From positions 3,162,001 to 3,226,000 of the forward strand of contig NZ_RKHK01000001.1 of the NCBI RefSeq assembly GCF_003752405.1: a stretch of 64,000 nt of DNA, written 5' to 3'. Positions 57,734 to 64,000 of the stretch are shown here, one piece after another; the first letter of the stretch is position 1, and every line of letters starts with the position of its first letter. Origin of the DNA: Bogoriella caseilytica (lineage in GTDB: Bacteria; Actinomycetota; Actinomycetes; Actinomycetales; Actinomycetaceae). Under the pieces are notes generated by a model. The model made no database searches and was not told where the DNA came from. It saw nothing but the letters and a program-made list of their open reading frames with translations. A program made the translations under genes and the position numbers.

Positions 57734-58537
57734 ATGTGCGGACGCTTCGCTCAGGCCACTGGTGATCGCGGGCTGATCGACGCCTTCTCCATCCATCAGG
57801 TGATGGCATCCGAGCTCGGACCGTCCTGGAACGTGGCGCCCACGCACCCGGCGTACGTGATCCTCGAGCGCTACGAGGACGCCGCCGGGCCGGTCACCGA
57901 TGCCACCGCGGCCTCCCCCGCCCTCACCCGCCAGCTCCGCACTCTGCGCTGGGGCCTCGTGCCCTCCTGGGCCAAGGACCCCGCCATCGGCTCTCGCATG
58001 ATCAACGCCCGATCCGAGACCGTGACGGAGAAGCCCTCCTTCCGCACCGCCGCAGGCAAACGCCGCTGCCTGGTGCCCGCCGCCGGCTACTACGAATGGC
58101 AGAAGCTCGGAACCGGCTCGCGCCCGCGCAAGCAGCCCTACTTCCTGCACGGCGGCGATCTCGACACCCCGCCGGGCAGCGAGCCGCTGCTCGCCTTCGC
58201 CGGCCTCTACGAAGCCTGGCGGGATCCGTCCTTGCCCGAGGACCACCCGGATCCCTGGCTGCGGACCTTCACCGTCCTCACCCGCCCCGCCACCGACGCC
58301 CTCGGCCACATCCACGACCGCTCCCCCGTGCTCGTCCCACGCGAGCTGCACGGCGACTGGCTCGACCCCGACCTCACCGAGGTCGACTCTCTTATGGCGG
58401 CCATCCCGGAGCCGCACCTCTCTCCGAGGCCGGTCTCCCCCGCCGTCGGGAACGTGGGCAACAACGGCGCTCACCTCATCGAGCCCATCGAACTGGACGG
58501 AGCGCCGCCTTCCGACTCCTCCACCGATAGCCCCTGA
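57734..58537 (+). CDS. SRAP domain protein (YedK/HMCES-like abasic-site protein)
   Basis: A 267-residue SOS-response-associated peptidase-like protein. Cys2 directly after the start Met (MCGRFAQ) is the residue that links to abasic sites; Asn in SWNVAPTH, Glu in AAGYYEWQK and His in LGHIHDRSPV are the other active-site positions. Such proteins form a stable thiazolidine link with abasic single-stranded DNA. No clear LexA box is present upstream. It starts next to the helicase remnant, at the right border of the foreign patch. Confidence 0.95.
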   Translation: MCGRFAQATGDRGLIDAFSIHQVMASELGPSWNVAPTHPAYVILERYEDAAGPVTDATAASPALTRQLRTLRWGLVPSWAKDPAIGSRMINARSETVTEKPSFRTAAGKRRCLVPAAGYYEWQKLGTGSRPRKQPYFLHGGDLDTPPGSEPLLAFAGLYEAWRDPSLPEDHPDPWLRTFTVLTRPATDALGHIHDRSPVLVPRELHGDWLDPDLTEVDSLMAAIPEPHLSPRPVSPAVGNVGNNGAHLIEPIELDGAPPSDSSTDSP

Positions 58538-58563
58538 GCCGACTCCAGGAGGATGATGGAGCC

Positions 58564-58842
58564 ATGTTCACCGCCATCGTCATCATCACCGCCGACACGT
58601 CCCGGATCCCCGAGGTGGCCCAGGAGGTCGCCGAAATCGAGGGCATCAGCGAAGTCTACTCCGTCACCGGCGAGCCCGACCTCATCGCGATCGCCCGCGT
58701 GAAGGAACACGAGGACCTCGCCGGCGTCGTCGCCGACCGGCTCAGCAAGGTCGAGGGGGTGCGCAACACCATCACGCATATCGCCTTCAAGGCCTACTCC
58801 CGCCACGACCTGGCCCAGGCCTTCAACATCGGCCTGGACTAG
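58564..58842 (+). CDS. Stand-alone Lrp/AsnC ligand-binding domain (RAM) protein
   Basis: A 92-residue protein that is only the C-terminal RAM domain of Lrp/AsnC regulators (FTAIVIITADTSRIPEVAQE, VYSVTGEPDLIAIARVKEH, GVRNTITHIAFKAYSRHD). It has no DNA-binding helix-turn-helix. Stand-alone RAM proteins form decamer-like rings that bind amino acids; their role is not settled. It follows the SRAP gene by 26 bases and its stop overlaps the convergent coaE stop. Confidence 0.92.
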   Translation: MFTAIVIITADTSRIPEVAQEVAEIEGISEVYSVTGEPDLIAIARVKEHEDLAGVVADRLSKVEGVRNTITHIAFKAYSRHDLAQAFNIGLD

Positions 58843-59498
58843 GCAGGCTCAGCCACCACCCGCTCGCGCCACAGTTCGTCGACCTGGGCGCGCAGATCCT
58901 CCACCCCACCGGCGCCGTCCAGCAGGACATCGGCCGCCGTCACGCGCTCGTCGTCGCTGGCCTGCGCAGCGATGCGCCGGTCCGCCTCCTCAGCGCTCGA
59001 ACCCCGCCCCCCGATCAACCGCCGCCGGCGTACCTCGGCTGGAGTGTGCACCACGACGAGCAGGTCGAAGTCCTGAGCCCGGCCGACCTCGATGAGCAGT
59101 GGGATGTCGTGCACGATCACACGCTCTCCCGCCTCGAAGGCCTGTCGCTCACGCTCGGCGGATAGCCGCCGCACCTCCGGATGCACGATACCGTTCAGGC
59201 GCGCCCGCGCCTCGTCGTCCCCGAAGACGATCGCCCCGAGGGCCTGGCGGTCCAGGGAGCCCTCCTCATTCAGCACCTCGGGGCCGAATTCCTCCACCAC
59301 CCGCGCGAGCCCGGGCGATCCGGCTGCGACGGCCTCGCGGGCCAGTAGGTCCGCGTCGATGACCACCGCGCCCAGCTGGGCGAAACGGGAGGCGGCCGTG
59401 GACTTCCCGGCCGCGATCCCCCCGGTGAGGCCGATGCGCAACGGATGCGTGCCCGTCCCGCGTTCGGCTGTCTCCGTGCCGGCGTCGTCGTGGCTCAT
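58839..59498 (-). CDS. coaE: Dephospho-CoA kinase
   Basis: A 219-residue P-loop kinase for the last step of coenzyme A synthesis. Walker A is LTGGIAAGKSTAASRF, followed by GAVVIDADLLAREAV and the lid segment HPEVRRLSAERER; the base-binding motif VVVHTPAEVRRRRLI is also present. In actinobacteria coaE lies near rpsA, as here. The single-domain form lacks the C-terminal UPF0157 extension seen in some actinobacterial CoaE. It ends opposite the Lrp-domain gene. Confidence 0.96.
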   Translation of the reverse strand: MSHDDAGTETAERGTGTHPLRIGLTGGIAAGKSTAASRFAQLGAVVIDADLLAREAVAAGSPGLARVVEEFGPEVLNEEGSLDRQALGAIVFGDDEARARLNGIVHPEVRRLSAERERQAFEAGERVIVHDIPLLIEVGRAQDFDLLVVVHTPAEVRRRRLIGGRGSSAEEADRRIAAQASDDERVTAADVLLDGAGGVEDLRAQVDELWRERVVAEPA

Positions 59499-59526
59499 GG
59501 CACCAGCGTATTCGGCACGCTCCCGC

Positions 59527-60057
59527 TCACCACACCATCATCAGGGCCAGCGCGCGTGCGCCCAGCAGGACGGCGATCAGCGTGAGGGTCCCCGCCTTGC
59601 TGAGCCGCCACAGGGCAGAGGCGTCGCCCGTGGGCTCGCCGCTGCGGGCGGAGCCGATGACGTCTCCGGCGAGGTAGAGCAGCAGGATCGCGGTGCTGGT
59701 GAGCAGCACGATGGCCGGCAGGCCTGCGACCGCCTGCGTGGCCAGGGCCAGGCCCACCATCGCGACCGTCTCGGCCACGAACCCACCGGCGATGAAGATC
59801 CACGCCGCCGGAGCGCTCTCGCGATACTGAACGAAGGCCGGAACATAAGCTCGATCCTCTGGTGAGAGCCACTGTTCGCCGTCCCGCAGCGCCACGTGCG
59901 GAGGTGCCGGGCGCAGCCGGATCCGCATCGCTCGCGCCGGAAGGCCGACCGCCAGGCCGGCCAGGTAGTGGCCCGCTTCGTGAATCAGCACCGCCATCCA
60001 CACGGTGGCTGCGATGTAACCCAGGGCGGGCCACACCGCGCCCAGCATCTCCAGCAC
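59527..60057 (-). CDS. M50 (site-2 protease-like) membrane metalloprotease
   Basis: A protein of about 176 residues with a zinc motif HEAGHYLAG near residue 25 and about four membrane segments (LGYIAATVWMAVLIHEAGHY, AWIFIAGGFVAETVAMVGLA, VLLTSTAILLLYLAGDVIG, GTLTLIAVLLGARALALMMV). The second metal ligand of M50, usually Asp in a later DG/GD motif, may be Asp of YLAGDVIG. GTG 60057 is preferred because GGGGG lies just before it; ATG 60048 is also possible. The substrate is unknown, and coaE follows 28 bases downstream. Confidence 0.7.
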   Translation of the reverse strand: MLEMLGAVWPALGYIAATVWMAVLIHEAGHYLAGLAVGLPARAMRIRLRPAPPHVALRDGEQWLSPEDRAYVPAFVQYRESAPAAWIFIAGGFVAETVAMVGLALATQAVAGLPAIVLLTSTAILLLYLAGDVIGSARSGEPTGDASALWRLSKAGTLTLIAVLLGARALALMMVW

Positions 60058-60197
60058 GCTCGCCCCCTGCACTCGTGTCGTCCGCCGCCCATTCTCGCAG
60101 CCACGCGGGCTGACCCTGCCACCACCATGCGTGTGCGCAGCACCTCCGAGCACGGCACGATGGGAGGGACAGCAACTCCCCCACGTGAAGGAGCATC

Positions 60198-60629
60198 ATG
60201 CCCAAGCCCCTCGTCTCCCGAGCCACCACCGCTTGGTCCGGTAACCTCTTCGCAGGCTCCGGCACCACCAAGCTCGCTTCCTCCGGCGTGGCTTCCTTCG
60301 ACGTCGCGTGGAAGAACCGCGCCGAGGCACACGAAGGCACCACCAACCCCGAGGAACTGCTCGCCGCCGCTCACGCCACCTGCTTCTCCATGGCGCTGTC
60401 GAACGAACTCGACGGCAACGGCACTCCCCCGGAGAAGCTGGACACCGCTGCCGAGGTCACCTTCGTCGCAGGTGAGGGCATCACCGGCATCAAGCTCACG
60501 GTGACGGCCACCGTGCCGGGCATCTCGGCTGAGGACTTCGAAAAGATCGCCCAGGGCGCCAAGGTGGGCTGCCCGGTGAGCCAGGCTCTCAAGAGTGTGG
60601 AGATCTCGCTGGACGCCACGCTCGCCTGA
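60198..60629 (+). CDS. osmC: OsmC family hydroperoxide reductase
   Basis: A 143-residue OsmC-type peroxidase with the two catalytic Cys in HATCFSMALS and VGCPVSQAL, and Glu in NPEELLAAAH. It reduces organic hydroperoxides via a Cys-Cys cycle and belongs to the OsmC rather than the Ohr branch by length and motif. AAGGAG precedes ATG 60198. A shared terminator separates it from the convergent rpsA gene. Confidence 0.93.
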   Translation: MPKPLVSRATTAWSGNLFAGSGTTKLASSGVASFDVAWKNRAEAHEGTTNPEELLAAAHATCFSMALSNELDGNGTPPEKLDTAAEVTFVAGEGITGIKLTVTATVPGISAEDFEKIAQGAKVGCPVSQALKSVEISLDATLA

Positions 60630-60680
60630 GCCACCTCGCGCAGGTCACACAGCGCACCGCGTCACCGCAGCACCAACGAC

Positions 60681-60710
60681 TGAGGCCCCCACCGCATGGT
60701 GGGGGCCTCA
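60681..60710. terminator. Bidirectional terminator between osmC and rpsA
   Basis: A perfect 13-bp stem (TGAGGCCCCCACC paired with GGTGGGGGCCTCA) with a GCAT loop lies between two convergent genes. It should act in both directions. Confidence 0.85.
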
Positions 60711-60746
60711 GACGTTCAGCGAGCCGGAGCTAGCCGTTCAGCAACC

Positions 60747-62273
60747 TCAGTTGCCGGTGAGCTTCTCACGCAGTGCCGCCAGGGCCTCGTCCGAGGCCAG
60801 GGTGCCGGCGTTCTGAGCGGGCGAGGAGTAGTTCGCCGGAGCGGCCTCCGAGCGGGACTCGCCACCCTCGCTGCTCTCGCTGGTCGAAGACGAGCTGGAG
60901 GACGACGAGCCCACAGCGCCCTCGGCAGCAGCCTCGGCGTCGGCGTCGATCGCAGCCTGGATCTGCTGCTTGTGCGCTTCCCAGCGCTCGTGCGCCTTGG
61001 CGTACTCCGCCTCCCAGGCCTCGCGCTGGGTCTCGTAGCCCTCGAGCCATTCGTTGGTCTCCGGGTCGAAGCCCTCGGGGTACTTGTAGTTCCCCTCCTC
61101 GTCGTACTCGGCAGCCATGCCGTACAGCGAGGGGTCGAAGTCCTCGGAGTTCGGGTCCACGCCGTCGTTGGCCTGCTTGAGCGACAGCGAGATGCGGCGA
61201 CGCTCGAGGTCGATGTCGATGACCTTGACGAAGACGCCGTCGCCGACCTTGGCCACCTGCTCGGGCACCTCCACGTGGCGCTGGGCCAGCTCGGAGATGT
61301 GCACGAGGCCCTCGATGCCATCCTCAACGCGCACGAACGCACCGAAGGGAACGAGCTTGGTGACCTTACCGGGCACGACCTGGCCGATGGCGTGGGTGCG
61401 TGCGAAGGCCTGCCACGGGTCTTCCTGGGTGGCCTTCAGCGACAGCGAGACACGCTCGCGGTCCATGTCGACGTCGAGCACCTCGACGGTGACCTCCTGG
61501 CCGACCTCGACCACCTCGTTCGGGTGGTCGATGTGCTTCCAGGACAGCTCCGAGACGTGCACGAGGCCGTCCACGCCACCGAGGTCCACGAAGGCACCGA
61601 AGTTGACGATGGAGGAGACCACACCGGGGCGCACCTGACCCTTCTGCAGGGTCTGCAGGAAGTTCGAGCGCACCTCGGACTGGGTCTGCTCGAGCCAGGC
61701 GCGGCGGGACAGCACCACGTTGTTGCGGTTCTTGTCCAGCTCGATGATCTTGGCCTCGAGCTCCTGACCCACGTAGGGCTGCAGGTCGCGAACGCGGCGC
61801 ATCTCCACCAGGGAGGCGGGGAGGAAGCCACGCAGGCCGATGTCCAGGATGAGGCCGCCCTTGACGACCTCGATGACGGTGCCGGTGACGACGCCGTCCG
61901 CTTCCTTGATCTGCTCGATGGTGGACCAGGCCCGCTCGTACTGCGCGCGCTTCTTCGACAGCAGCAGGCGGCCTTCCTTGTCCTCCTTCTGCAGGACAAG
62001 TGCCTCGATCTCATCGCCGACGGCGACAACCTCGTCGGGGTCGACATCGTGCTTGATCGAGAGCTCGCGAGAAAGAATCACGCCCTCGGTCTTGTAGCCG
62101 ATGTCGAGCAGCACCTCGTCGCGGTCGACCTTGACGACGGTGCCCTCCACGATGTCCCCATCGTCGAAGTACTTGATGGTGCCGTCGATGGCGGCGAGGA
62201 AGTCTTCTTCGCTCCCGATGTCGTTGATAGCGACCTGGGGGGACGTCGACTGTGCGGGCGTAGTAATGGTCAT
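60747..62273 (-). CDS. rpsA: 30S ribosomal protein S1
   Basis: A 508-residue protein with four S1 RNA-binding domains beginning near residues 40 (GDIVEGTVVKVDRDEVLLDI), 125 (GVVTGTVIEVVKGGLILDI), 210 (GQVRPGVVSSIVNFGAFVDL) and 297 (GQVVPGKVTKLVPFGAFVRV). A Ser-, Glu- and Ala-rich disordered tail closes the protein. It helps load mRNA on the 30S subunit. Four domains are usual for actinobacteria (six in E. coli). The 244-bp gap between rpsA and gntP, which should hold its promoter, shows no gene. Confidence 0.97.
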   Translation of the reverse strand: MTITTPAQSTSPQVAINDIGSEEDFLAAIDGTIKYFDDGDIVEGTVVKVDRDEVLLDIGYKTEGVILSRELSIKHDVDPDEVVAVGDEIEALVLQKEDKEGRLLLSKKRAQYERAWSTIEQIKEADGVVTGTVIEVVKGGLILDIGLRGFLPASLVEMRRVRDLQPYVGQELEAKIIELDKNRNNVVLSRRAWLEQTQSEVRSNFLQTLQKGQVRPGVVSSIVNFGAFVDLGGVDGLVHVSELSWKHIDHPNEVVEVGQEVTVEVLDVDMDRERVSLSLKATQEDPWQAFARTHAIGQVVPGKVTKLVPFGAFVRVEDGIEGLVHISELAQRHVEVPEQVAKVGDGVFVKVIDIDLERRRISLSLKQANDGVDPNSEDFDPSLYGMAAEYDEEGNYKYPEGFDPETNEWLEGYETQREAWEAEYAKAHERWEAHKQQIQAAIDADAEAAAEGAVGSSSSSSSSTSESSEGGESRSEAAPANYSSPAQNAGTLASDEALAALREKLTGN

Positions 62274-62517
62274 TGAGCTGTGGACTCCGATACGGACAGG
62301 GATAGGACGCCGCAGGCTGCGACGCGGTTGGTCAGGATGGTGTTAGCTCGGCCAGGCAGCCTGCCAGACCGATGGAGGGCACGACGAGACGCCGCACACC
62401 GCCGGTTCTTGATGTTATCAGCCACGCCAGTCGCGGCGCGATACCAGATCCGGGCGCCTCGGCGCCCCAGAGGAGACCCTCACCACAGCGCCATCCCTGC
62501 GCTGGACGGTTGCGGCC

Positions 62518-63867
62518 CTAGAAGAAGATGCTCAGCGCCCAGACGGTGGCGAAGGCCGTGGTGCCGAGGATCGTCTGCATCCCGGTCCACGCGATCAGTG
62601 TCTGCTTCTCGGTGATCCCGAGGTAGCGATTGACCAGCCAGAACCCGGAGTCGTTGACGTGCGAGAGCACGGTGGCGCCACCGCCGATCGCGACCACCAG
62701 GGCGGCCAACATGGGGGCGGAGAGGTCCGCTCCCTCGGCCATCGGCGCGATGATCGCCGCGGCAGTCACTGTGGCCACGGTGCCGGAACCCAGCGCCACG
62801 CGCATCAACGCGGCAGCAATGAAAGCGAGCACGATGAGGGGTATCCCCACCTCACCGAGCGTCTCCTCGAGCGCATCGCCGACTCCGGACTGTTCCAGGA
62901 CCTCACCGAAGACCCCGCCGGCGCCGGTGACCAGGACGATCAGCCCCACCGGGGCCAGCGCCTTGGAGGCCACGGACTGGATCTCCGCACGGCCCAGCCC
63001 GTGGCGCATGCCCAGCACGTAGAAGGCCAGCAGCACGGCGATGATCAGCGCCACGATCGGGTCACCGATGAGCCCGATGATCTGGACCGGCAGTTCGTCC
63101 TCGGGAAGGAAAGCCTCGGCGACGGTGCTGCCCAGGATCAGCACCAGCGGTACGGCGAGGATCAGCAGGATCATGCCGAAGCTCGGGACGGTGTCCGAGG
63201 TCGGGCCGCCGTCCTCGTCGTCGTCCTCGGTGTCCTCGGGCACGCCGACGTCAATCTTCTTCGAGATCAGCTTGCCGTACACCACCCCGGCAAGGATGAC
63301 CGCGGGGATGCTGGCCGCGATACCGAGCGCGATGACCCAGCCGAGGTCAGCGCCCAGCACACCGGCGGCCGCCACGGGACCTGGGGTGGGCGGCACCAGG
63401 CTGTGCCCGGCGCTGATGCCGGCCAGCAGGGGCAGCGCCAGGGCCAGCAGCGGGACGCTGGCCTTGCGCACGAGGCTGTAGAGCAGCGGCATCAACAGCA
63501 CGAGCAGCACATCGAAGAAGACGGGGATGGCCACGATCAGGCCGGTGCCGCCCAGGGACCACGGCAGGCGTTTCTCCCCGAAGGCCTCCACCAGGGTGTC
63601 GGCGATCTTCTCGGCCGCTCCGGTCACGCGCAGGATCTGACCGAACATCGCGCCGAGACCCACGATGATCGCCACGAAGCCCAGGACGCCGCCCATACCC
63701 TCCTCGACGACGTCGACGATGTCGGTCAGTGGTATGCCCACCACCAGCGCGGTGACGATGCTGGTCAACAGCAGCGCCACGAAGGCGTGCAGCTTCAGCT
63801 GCATGATCAGGAGGAAGAGAACCGCCACGGCCCCGACGACCGTGAGGAGCAGGGCGAGGGTGGACAT
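62518..63867 (-). CDS. GntP family gluconate:H+ symporter
   Basis: A 449-residue permease with about 12-14 membrane helices. Family features include GAMFGQILRVTGAAEKIADTL, FFDVLLVLLMPLLYSL and LVPPTPGPVAAAGVLGADLG. GntP proteins import gluconate or related sugar acids with protons; some members carry glycerate or other hydroxy acids. The gene is downstream of an unidentified gene (63916 onwards) and follows it in the same direction, so an operon with a sugar-acid enzyme is likely. A central acidic cytoplasmic loop (about EDTEDDDEDGG) is variable. Confidence 0.92.
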   Translation of the reverse strand: MSTLALLLTVVGAVAVLFLLIMQLKLHAFVALLLTSIVTALVVGIPLTDIVDVVEEGMGGVLGFVAIIVGLGAMFGQILRVTGAAEKIADTLVEAFGEKRLPWSLGGTGLIVAIPVFFDVLLVLLMPLLYSLVRKASVPLLALALPLLAGISAGHSLVPPTPGPVAAAGVLGADLGWVIALGIAASIPAVILAGVVYGKLISKKIDVGVPEDTEDDDEDGGPTSDTVPSFGMILLILAVPLVLILGSTVAEAFLPEDELPVQIIGLIGDPIVALIIAVLLAFYVLGMRHGLGRAEIQSVASKALAPVGLIVLVTGAGGVFGEVLEQSGVGDALEETLGEVGIPLIVLAFIAAALMRVALGSGTVATVTAAAIIAPMAEGADLSAPMLAALVVAIGGGATVLSHVNDSGFWLVNRYLGITEKQTLIAWTGMQTILGTTAFATVWALSIFF

Positions 63868-63915
63868 GATGCGGACCTTTCGGGTCGGCGATGTCGCTGT
63901 GGATCGTCGCGGCGC

Positions 63916-64000
63916 TTAATCGAGCTCGTATCGGGTGAAACCCGAGTGGCCGTAGTCGACCAGTTCGCCGTCGTGCACCCGCAGCATCCGGCTCGGCATG
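63916..64000 (-). CDS. C-terminal end of an unidentified gene (5' end outside window)
   Basis: Only the last 28 codons are visible, ending LVDYGHSGFTRYELD and a TAA stop at 63918. The frame is open to the window edge. The segment is too short to name; the gntP gene follows 48 bases downstream, so a sugar-acid enzyme is plausible. Confidence 0.5.
   Translation of the reverse strand, partial: MPSRMLRVHDGELVDYGHSGFTRYELD

Overview
The window is GC-rich (roughly 70%) chromosomal DNA of an actinobacterium. It carries rbpA, whiA-yvcK-rapZ-uvrC-uvrA, a gapA-pgk-tpiA-secG cluster and coaE near rpsA, an arrangement typical of Actinobacteria. I infer a Micrococcales-type organism (Ruaniaceae or Beutenbergiaceae would fit), but the sequence alone does not fix the genus.

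Layout: 1-12 kb holds the end of a transglutaminase/TgpA protein, an aldo/keto reductase, rlmC, a pxpA plus fused pxpBC 5-oxoprolinase operon, a DUF559 endonuclease-like gene, a heterodimeric ABC exporter and rbpA. 12-24 kb is a long minus-strand housekeeping run (secG, tpiA, pgk, gapA, whiA, yvcK, rapZ, uvrC, uvrA), with a LexA-type box before uvrA. 24-34 kb holds a metS-metP-like transporter pair, a P-loop sugar/nucleoside kinase-like gene, an MBL hydrolase, a YciI protein, a bile-acid-type symporter, a small alarmone synthetase, a TerC protein behind a probable manganese riboswitch, and uvrB.

33.8-54.4 kb is accessory sugar metabolism in two modules. The first is a LacI/Gfo-Idh/cupin cluster with its own 21-bp operator. 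The second is a larger regulon of about 16 kb built around one LacI regulator (44478-45521). Three near-identical TGGTARCGYTACC sites sit before its divergent transcription units. They would control an ABC importer without an ATPase, an (alpha/alpha)6 glycosidase, two DUF4185-like propellers, phosphomannose isomerase, a ROK kinase, mannonate dehydratase, an SDR dehydrogenase, an SMP-30 lactonase, an aldose epimerase and an SGNH esterase. Together these suggest mannose (or a mannose-containing glycan) being used by both a phosphorylative and an oxidative lactone/mannonate route.

54.4-57.6 kb is a decayed foreign patch: a YciI-like pseudogene with two amber codons, a dead IS481-family element inserted exactly at its stop codon, a small membrane protein of lower GC, and the C-terminal remnant of an Lhr-like helicase. 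From 57.7 kb housekeeping genes resume (SRAP/YedK, a stand-alone Lrp ligand domain, coaE, an M50-like protease, OsmC, rpsA, gntP).

The most unusual structure not explained by genes is a family of five ~74-bp imperfect palindromes, all intergenic and all in the first 26 kb. Two of them tightly bracket the DUF559 endonuclease gene and two bracket the metS-metP pair. They look like an uncatalogued REP/MITE-like family.
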